Under the pieces are notes generated by a model. That model saw only the letters and a list, made by a program, of their open reading frames with translations. It was not told the origin of the DNA and searched no databases. DNA of 64,000 bases from Isoetes taiwanensis (lineage: Eukaryota; Streptophyta; Lycopodiopsida; Isoetales; Isoetaceae), in NCBI GenBank assembly GCA_021234155.1, contig JAJEKV010000013.1:1625787-1689786 (forward strand), read 5' to 3'. Below are positions 49,683 through 61,600 of this stretch, piece after piece. Made by a program: the position numbers and the translations under genes. How positions within the stretch are numbered: the stretch's first letter is position 1; every line of letters starts with the position of its first letter.

Positions 49683-50183
49683 TGTAGGAATAGAATAGAA
49701 TAGAATAGTTTTTTTAACGTCCACGGAGACCAATAGGTCATGGGACCCATACAATGGGCTAGTACAATCATTACTACTAGGATTAAAAACCCACCTTTTC
49801 GAAAGGTTTTCAAGGGAAAAACCTTTGCAGTAATGATGATACTAGACAAACGGAGATAATGACTACTAAGGGCTCAGTAATTGCAGATGTTTATCTAGAA
49901 CCTCAAGTATGTATAATGCCAAGTCATGCACAGATGGTGCTCTGAGAAGTTGTGGAAGCGTGGAATGAAATGCTAATGTCAAAAAATGATTCCGAACTAT
50001 CTCAAAAGCGGGGAACAACTCAGGAAAAGTATGGCTTTCATCTTCAATAACACAATGGCGGCGGGCACATAGTCTCGCTTCTCGCGGCAATTGCGGCCGC
50101 TCCCATCTACCTGTCTCAATCCGTAGCCTGTGGGACCCCGTGCGAATTGATGCAATAGCTACAAGCTTGTTCCCGGACAATGA
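49683..50183 (-). mobile_element. 5'-truncated LINE copy B with (TTCTA)n tail
   Basis: The reverse complement repeats copy A: LRIETGRWERPQLPREARLC, VIEDESHTF, then the same 3' UTR and a pentanucleotide tail (plus strand GAATAGAATAGAATAGAATA at 49689-49708). The last knuckle cysteines are altered. It inserted independently and is shorter than copy A at the 5' side. Confidence 0.85.
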
Positions 50184-51124
50184 TGGTAAAAGACCTTATT
50201 TGTAATTGCAAATTAAAAGATAATATTTGTGCTTATATACCTAGAAAACAAACTAGAAGAGCTTCAAGCATAATTTGTTAGGTCATGAACATAAATGTAT
50301 ATAAAATTCACGTTGAATACTGGCACTCCACTTTAACAAGTTAGAAACCAAGTTTAACAATATTAACCCATTGGAAGTGGTCGAGGAGTCTAAGAAAGTA
50401 TATTACCACAATGATTATTTCAAAATGTGCAACATCCTGGATTCAAGCTTAGAGTCTAAGCATGCATCTATAGGTTTCACTCCATGTGGGAGATGGATTG
50501 AAAGGACGACAAAATCAATGTCAAGCCAAAGCAAGTATCTTGAGTCTTGGTGACATAAAATGTATATAGAGATACTATTATATGTCAAAATTTAGGAAAT
50601 TCGAAGTAAATTTCTACCATGTATTTCTTGTAGGCAAGTTAATCTCCATGCAATGATGTTGTAAAACATAAATTAGGTGGTCAATTGAAAATGTGGAATG
50701 GACCGGCCGACTTACCTTTGAAGCAATTAACGCATCAACCACACCTCCCACCTCTTCCCTCAAAATGCGGATTCCCCATGGTGTTTTGAATATCGACTTA
50801 GATTGATGCACGAAATCCAAGGAATGGTCAATTCGAAAGCTCCTACACAAAAATAATTTTGGCTTGAAAATTGGGTTTCTTAAGCTAGCGATTAGTCTGG
50901 TGATTCTCTAGGAGCCCAAAGGGTGAAATGATGATTAATTTTGCCTTTGCGAAAATTGGCGGATAACAAAGTGGATGCTTCGCTCCCTCTTGGAACAATT
51001 AGCAATTGACGCCTTTGGGCCTCTCAAGGTTGCAAGATGCAACATTATGTGCAACATGTCAATCGGCCGGTGATCATAAGAGCCAAAGGGTACCTCAATG
51101 CGAATATCCTAGGTACTTGAAAAA
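50184..51124. other. Non-coding stretch
   Basis: No recognised gene. A minus-strand 78-codon frame at 50614-50850 has no known motif. No repeats were seen. Confidence 0.35.
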
Positions 51125-51495
51125 GCTAATGGCAAGATCTGAGGACCAGCTCACACAAGCTTGAGCTAGAGGCTGGCGGATGGTATAAGATACCAGCCAC
51201 GGAGAGAATTCTGGGACTACGTGATATGCATTGCATAGAAGACGAGGACCACGTATTTACTGCATGCCCTGCATATGTGGATGTTCGGGAAAAGTTCAAC
51301 ATTCAGGCACATGATTTTTGTTCCTTATTTGCGGCACCGTACTCATCATACCTAGACATAGGATTATACATCAAGGCGGTGGACGCCCACCGTTCTTTTC
51401 TCTTGAAAATGTAAACAGTTTTGTACACAGGCTCCATAACCTCTTCAAGGCCCCAAGAGAGCAAGTTAATTTATTATTATTATTATTATTATATT
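51125..51495 (+). mobile_element. 5'-truncated LINE copy C, (TTA)n tail
   Basis: The frame 51163-51414 encodes GGWYKIPATERI and CIEDEDHVFTACPAYVDVREKF, a zf-RVT end related to but distinct from copies A and B; one cysteine pair is lost. A short 3' UTR leads to a TTA repeat at 51470-51492. This is a second LINE family or subfamily with a different microsatellite tail. Confidence 0.78.
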
Positions 51496-52249
51496 CTCCT
51501 TGGGATCTTTCGATTGGCTGGGCAGACCATCCGTCCACAGTCCTAAATGAAATTGAAGCCCTCGATGGCTTCAAGAGGTTCACCCAATTGAGTGATGCCA
51601 CGTCATCCCCTTTAAGGGGATTTAGTTATGTCTCCTTGGCGCTCCGCCTGCGTTTGTGGCTAGGGCGGCAATAGAGAGAGGAGGCCGCCCTCTTCTCTCT
51701 CTCTGTCCGGCACTGCTACAACCCTCTTGCAATTTCGAAACCATGCTTAGATGCTAGTGGGGTTTGCCGATGATTTAGGAGGTTCTTTTCTTCAAAGATT
51801 TTGCCCACTTTCATTCGAAGTAGCTTCAAGGCGGTCATTTTGGTTCAGACTGCAAATCACACTGTAAGGGCATATAGCCTATAAGGTGGAGCAAAAATGA
51901 AGCAAGAATAAGAAAGAAAGTTGTTTTGGGTTCTTGTAAGCAATCTTTCCAGTTGGATCTTCTGATTAGATGGTTTTTTCCCCTCCTCTTGCTCTTTCTT
52001 GCTAGCAGAAAGATTTAGGAATGTTTTCTTGGAAGGGCAGAGTAAGTTACGGATCATAATTTCTGGTTTTAAAAGCGAGGATGTAAGATTATTTGAGATT
52101 GCCGAACTAGGGATCTAATTGTGTCCAGGAAGATGCTTCCATATCAAGACTAGATATCATGAACCAAACTTTAGAGGGGCGTTTTGATGGCTGGGCTGTG
52201 TGTCTAGCTTATTGCAGGTAGGCTGACTGGCACATCCCGACAATGCAGC
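51496..52249. other. Non-coding stretch
   Basis: No supported gene. CT-rich CTCTTCTCTCTCTCTGTCC near 51690-51710 is simple sequence. Confidence 0.35.
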
Positions 52250-52667
52250 ATCTCCTTTTAATCTCACATTTGGTAGTAAAGTTGCAGAATTTGATCATAG
52301 TTTGAAGCATATTGGCTTCTCTGAGCAGTGCAGGAGATTGTTCAGGTTACTCTTCGTCTCTTTTATCTTCATTTCTAATTCTGCAAGAGGTTTTTGGAGC
52401 AATCAAGATTGTCTGCAGTTTGTGGAAAATGGGAATTTGACTTCTGCAGTATTCTATTTATCTGAGAAGACGTTGATATTGTAGTATTAGTTAGATAGAA
52501 GAAGAAGTTGAGAGAGACTCATGAGTACTATAACTGCTGAGATATAACTCAGTCCGTGTGGATCCTATGTACTTAAATTATTTCTGATGCATGAGAGATC
52601 TTTGTATTGTAATTCTTCCAATCTGATCAATACAAAAAGTTCTTACCTTCAAAAAAATAAAATAAGG
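52250..52667 (+). mobile_element. Probable LINE/retroposon 3' end with A-rich tail
   Basis: It ends TTTGTATTGTAATTCTTCCA followed by ATCTGATCAATACAAAAAGTTCTTACC and an A-rich tail (TTCAAAAAAATAAAAT, 52648-52665). That is the usual style of plant non-LTR 3' UTRs. No protein was recognised; the 5' limit is a guess. Confidence 0.45.
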
Positions 52668-52699
52668 GGATTTTTTATTCCTTAGGTTTCTTTTATTTA

Positions 52700-53755
52700 T
52701 CTTTTGGTCTGTTGTGCCCCTTTTCAATGTTCATAACATACTGCCTCCCTTCCAATCCTTGGTTCCCAAGGATCATGGAAGTATGTGTATTTGAAACCCA
52801 TTCCCCACATCAGCTCATGACTTGGATTTCACTGTCTAGTCTCTTCGGAAACATGTTTTCTAGATCACCCCATGATCATGGTTTCGTAGCTCATTCTTTT
52901 ATGGATGTCCTACTTGCCATCCCTGATGCAAGTTTTTAATTCTTTAGTTTTAGCTAGCTGATTTCATATTGACTCCACTAATCCTTCATGGTCTCCACGA
53001 GTTTTGAGTCAAGTGAGGATTGTGTTGCATGTACTCTACACTCTCCCATGTGGCCTTGGAGAGTGATTGACCTCGCCACAAGATCAAGTACTCCGCAATA
53101 TTCCCATTGCTGTGCAACTTTTAAACAGTAGGAGTTACCTTGAGCTAAGGGCTAGGGGTATTGTCTTGGGGAGCTATCATGTTGTCCATGGATAATATTG
53201 CTTTCTTGAGTTGGCGTACATGGAAAACAAGATGTACACCTATTCCATCAGGAAGTTCTAACTCATATGGTATCTTGTTGTTCCTTTTTAATACCTTAAG
53301 GGTCCAGCATATTGGGGCGTCAATTTGGAAAAAATTTCCTTGATTTCAAGGTCTCGACCTTGAGTGCCTAAGGAGTAAACAATTCGTAAAAATAAATATC
53401 GGCCTTCCTTTGAGGGTTAATTCTCTACGATGTTTGTTGGCACTTACCCAGGCTTCATCTTGAGCCTTCTTTAAGTTTGCCCTACACCAATATAATATGA
53501 CTTACATATCTTGAATACATGGATAGCTTCCAAACATGGATAGCTGAACCAATTTTAAGGCTTAGTTAGTCCCAACATAGGATCTTGGGTTTTACACATC
53601 ATTGCCATAAAGGGGCTCATTTTGGTATTTGTATGGTACGCATTATTATAAGCGAACTCTACACAAGACAAATATTCTTTCCACTTGCATTGTTTCTCAA
53701 ACATAAGACTTCTTAATATATCCTCTAGTATTTTGGCATGAAATCTTTCCAAAAG
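52700..53755 (-). mobile_element. Chromovirus-type gypsy fragment: integrase end and chromodomain
   Basis: On the minus strand, 53752-53555 reads WKEYLSCVEFAYNNAYHTNTKMSPF, the end of the integrase core. Next are NLKKAQDEAW and NKHRRELTLK, then PYELELPDGIGVHLVFHVRQLKK at about 53280-53180 (integrase C-terminus). Near 52860-52830 WGDLENMFPKRL is reminiscent of the chromodomain end. Frames are interrupted. No LTR was identified. Confidence 0.8.
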
Positions 53756-53918
53756 TGCCTTGTGAACTTAGAGTCTCGATCATTTACAATTCTTTGCAGC
53801 AGACCAAACGTAGGGTACACAACCCATAGGTACTCATTTACGACATCTTGTCTAGTAGCATCCCCTTATAATTTTAAGAACTTTATATACTTTGTCAAAC
53901 AGCCGACCATCACTAGTA

Positions 53919-54600
53919 GTTTTTTTTTTGTTGAAGGACGTCAGACTTTATTTAATCAAAGAAATCAAGTACAAGTATAAGTGCAAAGATAGGAATAAAA
54001 TCTCGTGAGATAGATGAGAGATCCTTAGAGTGAAACAACACGCCTAAGCATAAGAGCGCACAACCAGATACTCCTCAAAGATTAATCGCCTCTTATAAGG
54101 AGCAAATGAAGAACATTGGTACGACTTAGCAATGTGACCTTGAGCTTCTTGGAGAACACGACTATCTGCCACATCCAAATCTTTAAAGATTAACAGTCTT
54201 CGTCTTTTCTAGATAGTCCAAAGCAACCACCCTGCTGCAAGATGAAAAGCCTGGCTTTGTAACTCCGTCCAAGTACTTGGGTAAGTTGCCAAGAGCACTT
54301 GTTAACTTGTTAAGAAAGCTTGAAAAGAGAACAACCAGCCCCATACACATGCGAGGTTATCACATATAAAAAGCGGGTGTTTCAAGAGTCTGATTCATGC
54401 TTGCATACAAGACAACGTCGATATTCTAGGGTTAAACTTGTGGACAAACACGTTAACCGAAGACATCGCCGCCACCAAAGAAGCGCCACTTTAGGATGAA
54501 GTGAAAGCTTATCCCATGCCCAAGACCACATCACGCCATTGAGGGGAGGAAGGAGTTGAAGGGGCCACTTATTAGAAGGAGGAAGGATATCGATTATCAA
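53919..54600 (-). mobile_element. 5'-truncated LINE, minus strand
   Basis: A T10 run at 53919-53928 is the complement of a poly(A) tail. Upstream on the minus strand, 54600-54382 encodes WDKLSLHPKVALLWWRRCLRLT and CLVCKH, the zf-RVT region of a LINE ORF2. This copy has a poly(A) tail, unlike copies A to C. Confidence 0.75.
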
Positions 54601-54984
54601 GCAATAACTTGTACATAGAGTTCACAAGTTTGCACTCCTTAACCTCCTCATGACAACCCCATATCAACATATGCTTGGTGTGGAAGAATAGGTTGTAGAT
54701 AGTCAACAACTTTTTGCCAAAGAGCTCTATTCCATCGCCCCAACAAAAACTTTGTTAAAAGCGCCTCCCATGGCGGCAAGCGGCATGAGTCATACTATCT
54801 TTGCAATTGTGAAGATTCCGCCATTTTCCAGCGTGGTTGAGTCAATGGGTGCACTATAGCACAAAGTGGTGCATTCTCTATCGGGGGTCCACCAACAAAA
54901 AGCATTTAATTGAGCACAATATTTGGACTGATGTAAAATAATGTTTTAATTGTGTGCCAAGAATCTAACAACTGTCTACCTCCA
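54601..54984. other. Stretch before the LINE array
   Basis: Possibly further LINE ORF2 sequence on the minus strand (fragments such as the complement of CTTCCACACCAAGCATATG), but no frame is convincing. Confidence 0.35.
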
Positions 54985-56753
54985 TTTTCGATACCCTCGG
55001 GTTTTGTCGGTCGGGGTGTGGTTGCCTCTCGGCCCTCTAGGGCGGTGTTCGTTTGAACACCCGGCTTACGGCGATGCGGTTTCTCGCCCGGTGCGGGAGT
55101 TGTGGCTTGATACCTTTTCATCTCTGAAGGGTATGTCTGGTATGGTGACTGCGTTGGCCAGGGTGAAGCATTTTGCCAAGGTCTTTGGTAGGCGGCGTGT
55201 CGGCGGGGAGGCGAGGAGTTGCATGGTCTCTGCTCGGGGAGTTGGAGAAGATTGGTATGGCGACCTTCGATGGCATTAGGGAGAATGCGATGTTGCAGCG
55301 TATTGTTGCTTTCTGGAGCGGGTTAAAGTCAGGCGAGAGGCGTGTGAAGGCGGCCCTTACCTAGTTGAAGGGAGGGACACAAGTTCGTGGCGTTCTTGAG
55401 CGTGGCGGCGCGGTGATATGCAGCATCTATGGCGTCCCTTGCTTTGCCTGATGGCGGACTTTGGAGGATCCCGCTGATTTTGCGAGGTATGTGCATGCTC
55501 ATTTCTCGGGGTTTTTCGCCCGAGTGCACTCTTCCCTATGGCGGGGAGATCACGGGGAGCTTGTTTTGGGGGTTGTTAAGCCATCTATTACGCCTCACCG
55601 GTGAGAGCTTGGAGCGGGGAGCTCTCGAGAGGATTTAAGCGGAGGCATGTATGTGCATAGCCAAGGATAAATGTCTGGGCTGGATGGCATCCCTGTGGAG
55701 TTCTTTGGACTTATTGGGAGTGGGCTGGTGAGTGCATTGTACAGGTGTATCTTGAGTTCTTTGCGGTCTTCTCAAATGGATAGGATCTTGAATACCGCAT
55801 GCATTTCCTTGATTCTTAAGGTTAAGCGACCTTCTCTCATTAATGATTGAGGCCTATCTCCTTGTTGTCCTCTGTGTACAAGATTATTTGAAGCCACGGC
55901 GGAGAAGTTGAAGTAGGGTGTTGACTTCTTCCATTAATAAGGTGCGATCGAGGGGTTTGTTCTGGGGAGGAACATTTTGACTAATGTTGTCGCTTGACTT
56001 ATGAGGGGCCTTTATTGGGCGGAGAAGCAGGTCAAGGCATTGCCTATCTTAAGCTTGACTTTGCCAAAGCCTCACGATAGTGTCGGGTTGGGAGTTCTTG
56101 TTCTGCGTGATGTTAGCATTGGCTGTGGTCCTAAACTACTGAGAGGCGACCATGAAGGCGCATAGGTCAACCACGGGCTACGGTGGTATGCGGGGTGAAC
56201 CCTCGCCTTTTCTCCTTAGGCGAGAGGGTGCATCGGGGGTGCCCTTTGCCTTGGATTTATGTTCACGATTGTGGCGAAAACCTTTGTCTCGATTGTTTTA
56301 GGCTGCGGTGGAGAGAGGGTGGTGGATGGGCTTGGGATGCGGGATGGTAGCCGATGAGATTATTAACAGTTCGCCGATGACACTTTCCTCTTCTTGATGG
56401 CGAAGAGGAATTTGCGAGAATGTGAAGGGTTTCTTTGGATACTTTCTCCTTGGCCTCGGGCATTCTTGAATTGGGGTAAATGCTCGCATTATGGGCCAGT
56501 GACTCGCCTCCCCTTGTTTGGCTCTATTCCCTTGGAAGGTGCTTCCAGGTAATGTACTAAGCTGTTGGGTATTCCCTTTGGAGGGGATGTTTCCATGGGG
56601 AGGGTGTGGGATGAGATTTTGCAGGGGTTGCAGAAACACCTCAATTGGTGGAAGGGTAGCAAGTTGTCCATGGTAGGTAGGATCACTATTGCCAAGTCGA
56701 TTACTTTGTAGCACTCATGTGTATCTGGCATCTGCGATGTTAGCTCGAGGGTA
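54985..56753 (+). pseudogene. LINE array unit 1: pre-RT and RT, degraded
   Basis: It starts with ORF2 sequence between endonuclease and RT (AYGDAVSRPVRELWLDTFSSL, ALARVKHFAKVF) that units 2 and 3 lack. It continues through IRENAMLQRIVAF into the RT palm (DFAK-like region near 56050, FADD codons near 56367). Many frameshifts relative to unit 2 occur. The LTR element interrupts it at 56754. Confidence 0.8.
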
Positions 56754-57230
56754 TGTTGAACCACAAGTGGTTCAACATGTTTTAATAGACCATTTGAGCA
56801 TATTTGGGGCATATTATAATGGTTAGGTCTTAAGGGCTTGGATTAAGTGGTGGAAGTGGATGGTTAAGGTGAAGAGGCAAAATTTATGGTTGTGATGAAG
56901 AGGTGGAAAACAATGGTGGGGATTAATAGGTGTAAAGCGTAAATAATTTGAGGAGATACTCTCTCCTCCTCTTCCTTCACGTTTAGAAATGGAGTAGTGG
57001 CAGTGCTCTAAGAGGAGGGTGGCAGCCTTCTCTTCATTAGATTGAAGGCCCTTGCAAGGGGATTTCTGTTGTATTTTGATCATGTTTTATTGAAGAAAAT
57101 ATTTATCTCTGTGCAAATTTTGATGTCTCATTCAGTTGATATTCAATTGATCTTTAGTTGATATTCAATTGATCTTTTCTTGAGATGAGATTTTATGGGT
57201 GTTGGCTTGGATGGAGAACCAGGTTCAACA
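56754..57230 (+). repeat. 5' LTR of the non-autonomous element
   Basis: TG at 56754 and CA at 57230. The terminal palindrome TGAACCACAAGTGGTTCA sits at its left edge. Internal repeats TTGATATTCAATTGATCTT occur twice near 57140-57180. Confidence 0.92.
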
Positions 57231-57233
57231 TTA

Positions 57234-57253
57234 TGGCACTCCGGGTGGGACTC
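57234..57253 (+). other. Primer-binding site
   Basis: TGGCACTCCGGGTGGGACTC starts three bases after the LTR. Its complement ends ...GAGTCCCACCCGGAGTGCCA, which has the form of a tRNA T-arm, acceptor and CCA. The tRNA species was not identified; it is not the Met primer used by the two gypsy elements. Confidence 0.75.
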
Positions 57254-58455
57254 AAAATTTCCCCAACTATTCATTGGTTCACTGTTCTATCAACAATCAC
57301 GTTGCAGCAGAGTTTGCCTTAATATTTTCTCTGCATCTAGCTCTGGCTTTTGCGCTCTTGGTTTATCATAAAAGCTACTTACCTGGATGCAGAACAGAAG
57401 TTGCAAATCAATGATCTTGACCGCAGATCTTGACCTCAAATCATTATGGCAAAGCAGAGTATTGCCTTGGCTTTAGGGATCGAAAAAGCGATATTAGAAA
57501 GAAGCCATCTAAGGCTTCCAAAATGTATGCAGTTTCTAACATCCGGATATCAGAATGGTTTTCTCTGTGTGTCATTCTTTGCTCGATTCGTACTCACGAG
57601 GAATCATGCATTTTCTCGATGCATGCTGCGGGGAATACCTAAATCTCTTTTTGTTACGATCTAATTGCCTTCTATCGAGGAATGCGCCTTCTATCGAGAA
57701 AACCGTCTTAGCATCAAGCGTCTCCTACTCCGGCAGTCATTTCTGATATGGTCAGAACCGGCTTTGCCCAGAACCTACTTTTCTAGTTCTGCCTCAAACA
57801 TACCACAATGCTTGCTGACTCTGCCGAAATCTAAGAACAACTTGCGGCCGATCTGTCAATCTTCAAAGACCGCCATAACTCTTTGTGGAAACTTTGCATC
57901 GCGATTTTGCATCCGCTTCAAATGTGCGGATTTTTACGCCTAGACCTCCGCGGCTTGTATTACGATGCATTTGAAATCGGTTCCATCTCTCATGCCCTAA
58001 CCCTAAAGATTCTTCTTTCTATTTTCCCGACCATTGCCTACGCAAATTATATAGCCAATTATTTTTGGGGCACCCGGTTTTGCAACACTTCAAACATTGC
58101 CCCCACCCTTCGTTTGCTATTATTTGATATTCCCCATGGTCTTGTTGGGACACCTAAGGTTTTGCCAGCGTGTGACATGCACTAATGATGCTATTTTATA
58201 GAACTTTATTACATTATTATTTTGCCAAGGAGTGTTACTTCAGCGTGGACGAACCACAATAGCTTGATCATGCGGGCGTTGGGAGTACCTTTCTTGGACT
58301 TGTTGAGTATGGTTATCCACCCGTGGTCGAGCCAAAGTAGCCGGTCTTGGGGCGTGTGGATGTGCTTGACTCATTTCTATGTACTTCATAATGTATCTTA
58401 AGTGCTATATTATGTGTTGGGCCGAGGGGACCGGCCCGCTTCTTTTGGGGCATAA
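57254..58455 (+). other. Internal region of the non-autonomous LTR element
   Basis: About 1.2 kb with only short unrelated ORFs (up to 100 codons) and no zinc knuckle, protease, RT or integrase motif. The bases before the 3' LTR (TTCTTTTGGGGCATAA) are only a weak polypurine tract. Confidence 0.8.
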
Positions 58456-58933
58456 TGTTGAACCACAAGTGGTTCAACATGTTTTTGTAGACCATTTGAG
58501 CATATTTGGGGCATATTATAATGGTTAGGTCTTAAGGGCTTGGATTAAGTGGTGGAAGTGGATGGTTAAGATGAAGAGGCAAAATTTATGGTTGTGATGA
58601 AGAGGTGGAAAACAATGGTAGGGATTAATAGGTGTAAAGCATAAATAATTTGAGGAGATACTCTCTCCTCCTCTTCCTTCACGTTTAGAAATGGGTAGTG
58701 GCGAGTGCTCTAAGAGGAGGGTGGCGAGCCTTCTCTTCATTAGATTGAAAGGCCCCTTGCAAGGGATTTTGTTGTATTTTGATCATGTTTTATTGAAGAA
58801 AATATTTATCTCTGTGCAAATTTTGATGTCTCATTTAGTTGATATTCAATTGATCTTTAGTTGATATTCAATTGATCTTTTCTTGAGATGAGATTTTATG
58901 GGTGTTGGCCTGGATGGAGAACCAGGTTCAACA
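58456..58933 (+). repeat. 3' LTR of the non-autonomous element
   Basis: TGTTGAACCACAAGTGGTTC at the start and GAACCAGGTTCAACA at the end. It is nearly identical to 56754-57230 over its whole length. Confidence 0.92.
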
Positions 58934-60055
58934 AAGTAAGATATAGGCTTTGGATAAGATTGTTCGAAATTTTGTGTGGGGCGGGGATGATGAAGGGGCG
59001 GTTGTTAAAGTGGCTTGGTGGAAGTGTCTCCACCCCCGAGAGGATGGGGGCTTGGCACTGCATAGTAAGGTGTTGGTCTCCAAGTTTGTTTGGAGCACTC
59101 TCCAGGATGGAGCATCTTCTCCTGGTGCGGTGCTGTTGTTGCAGTCTCTTCGCCATTGTGTGGCGTTTGGGAAGCCGTCTATATATGTGGAGTTGCCCTG
59201 GGCACTGTTGTATGGTCTCCGGCCTTTCCCACATGCATCCCCTTTTCTCACGGGGGTGTTGCGGGCTTGGGATCATGTGCGTATGCTCTTCTAGCTAGAT
59301 TATGCCTCAGTTTATCACCACTCTTCTCCTTTCTTGTGGGTTCCTCTACCCCCTGCGCACTTGCCCTTGGCGCCCAGCGTGCATGCCGGGCCTTGAGAGC
59401 CCGTTGGGGACTCTTTGTGTTCATCTTGGAGGATTGGTATTGGGGTGGTCAGCTAGCTTTATGGTAGTTCTTTCAAGCTCACTTTCGCCTGAGGGGCGTG
59501 TAGGGGCTATCACGGGAACAAGTGGCGGGGAGTATTAAGCTACACATACCTATAGTCCTTCGAGGATGATGTGGTGGTGCGAGGTTTGGAAGGTTCATCG
59601 ATGTTGTGTCTTCTTGTTTTGTGCGGTCTTGTTAGGGTGGCGGCTATTCATGACATTACGCCCCTTCCGGGCAAAGTGGTCTCTGCGCTTCCGGGTTCTC
59701 GATGGGCTCGTTTGGGCGATGGACATGGAGCTCACTTCCCCCAGAAGGTTAGTGTGCTTCTATGGCGGTGGTGCCTGTATGTCGAGGGTGAATGCCCTTG
59801 TGAGTCGGTTTGGGCGGTGTAGGCCCCTCTACGCCCTTGTTGTAGCCTTCATCATTGAGGCTGTGGGCATTATGCGGTTTTATGCCCTCATTTGCGGTAC
59901 GCACGGGATTGGGTCGGGGTTACTGTTTCAGGTGAGATTGACTAATAGCGATTCTTTGCTTCATGTGTATCTGCCCGCTCTTGCGGTGACAAGCCTTACA
60001 TATGTCGTGGCTGATTTGGCGGCGGCGGGTTGTGGAACTTTTCGGGGATTGGCTG
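58934..60055 (+). pseudogene. LINE array unit 1: C-terminal ORF2 region
   Basis: It continues unit 1 after the LTR insertion: IVRNFVWGGDDEGAVVKVAW, WKCLHPREDGGLALHSKVLV, PHASPFLTGVLRAWDHV, the post-RT region of L1-like ORF2. A zf-RVT-like zone follows near 59700-59820 with its cysteines disturbed. Several frame changes separate these blocks. Confidence 0.82.
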
Positions 60056-61600
60056 ACTGCAAGAGGCGGGGAGTTGCATGGTCTCTATCGGGAGTTGGAG
60101 AAGGGCGAGCGACCTTCGATGGCATTAGGGAGAATGCGGTGTTGCGGCGTGTTGTTGCTTTCACGGAGCATGTTAAAGTCAGAGGCGTGTGAAAGACCCT
60201 TACCTAGTTGAAGGAGAGGACACAAGTTCGTCCGGTGTTCTTGAGCAGCGACTAGGCGTGGCGATATGAAGCATCTATGGCATCCCTTGCTTTGCCTGAT
60301 GGCCGGACTTTGGAGGATCCCGCTGATTTGTAGAGGTTCTCAGGGTTTTTCGCACAACGCACTCTTCCCTATGAGCAGGAGATGCAGGAGCTTGTTTTGG
60401 GGCTGTTAAGCCATCTATTCTGCCTCACCGGCGTGAGAGCTTGGAGCAGGAGCTCTCCAGAGAGGATTTAGCGGAGGCATGTATGTGCATAGCCAAGGAT
60501 AAATGTCCTGGGCTGGATGGCATCCCTGTGGAGTTCTTTCAGACTTATTGGGAGTGGGCTGGTGAGTCTGTGTACCAGGTGTATCTTGAGTTGTTGCAGT
60601 CTTCTCAAATGGATAGGATCTTGAATACCGCATGCATTTCCTTGATTCTTAAGGTTAAGCAGCCTTCCCCCATTAATGATTGGAGGCCTATCTCCTTGTT
60701 GTCCTCTGTGTACAAGATTATTGCGAAAGCCCTGGCAGAGAAGTTGAAGCCGGTGTTGACTTCTTCCATTAGTAAGGTGCAGTCTGGGTTTGTTCCTGGT
60801 AGGAACATTTTGACTAATGTTGTCGCAGCTTATGAGGGCCTTTATTGGGCCAGGAGAACAGGTCAAGGCATTGTCTATCTTAAGCTTGACTTTGCCAAAG
60901 TCTACGATAGTGTCCGTTGGGAGTTCTTGTCTGCCGTGATGTTAGCATTGGGCTGTGGTCCTCGCTTTACAGAGACAGCCATGTAGCTGCATAGGTCAGG
61001 ATGAGCTACGGTGGTATGCCAGGGTGAACCCTCCGCCTTTTTCTCCTTATGCAGAGGGGTGCGTCAGGGGTGCCCTTTGACGCCGTTTGTATTTTACAAT
61101 TGTGGCGAAAGCACTGTCTCAGTTGTTTTTGGCTGCAGTGGAGGAGAGGGTGGTGGATGGGCTTCGGATGCAGGATGGTAGCCAGCAGATTATTAACCAT
61201 TTCGCCGATGACACTTTCCTCTTCTTGATGGCAGAAGAGAGGAATGTGCGGAATGTAAAGGGTTTGCTGGATACTTTCTCCTTGGCCTCGGGCATTCTTC
61301 TGAATTGGGGTAAATGCTCCGCATTATGGGCCCAGCTGACTCCGCCTCCCCCTTGTTTGGCTCTATTCCCTTGGAAGGTACTTCCAGGTAATGTGTGTAC
61401 TAAGCTATTGGGTATTCCCTTTGGAGGGGATGTTTCTATGGGGAGGGTGTGGGATGAGATTTTGCAGGGGTTGCAGAAACACCTCAATTGGTGGAAGGGT
61501 AGCAAGTTGTCCATGGTAGGTAGGATCACTATTGCCAAGTCAGTACTTTGTAGCACTCATGTGTATACAGCATCTGCGATGTTAGCTCTTGAGGGTAAGA
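60056..61600 (+). pseudogene. LINE array unit 2: pre-RT and reverse transcriptase, best preserved
   Basis: The frame 60441-60986 carries KCPGLDGIPVEFFQTYW, DWRPISLLSSVYKIIAKALA, QSGFVPGRNI and LDFAKVYDSVRWEFL (motif A). A frameshift is followed by GVRQGCPLTPFVF near 61045-61090. From 61087 the second frame holds the catalytic FADD (61201-61212), LNWGKCSALW and LLGIPFGGD, ending 61605. This is an L1-clade RT without its endonuclease. Only one or two breaks separate it from an open reading. Confidence 0.9.

Larger units (their letters stand above)
56754..58933 (+). mobile_element. Non-autonomous LTR retrotransposon, 2180 bp
   Basis: Direct LTRs (477 and 478 bp, nearly identical) have TGTTG...CAACA ends and enclose about 1.2 kb without recognisable gag or pol. 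The LTR opens with an 11-bp inverted repeat (GTTGAACCACAAGTGGTTCAAC). Flanks are GGGTA and AAGTA, a 5-bp duplication with two changes. Unit 2 of the array shows the empty site GAGGGTAAGATATAGG. LTR similarity implies recent insertion. Coding capacity places it among TRIM/LARD-like elements dependent on another element. Strand assigned from the PBS. Confidence 0.92.

Noticed and set aside
57430-58185. Short ORFs inside the non-autonomous LTR element as gag
   Set aside because: No capsid or zinc-knuckle pattern, and overlapping frames of similar length suggest chance.
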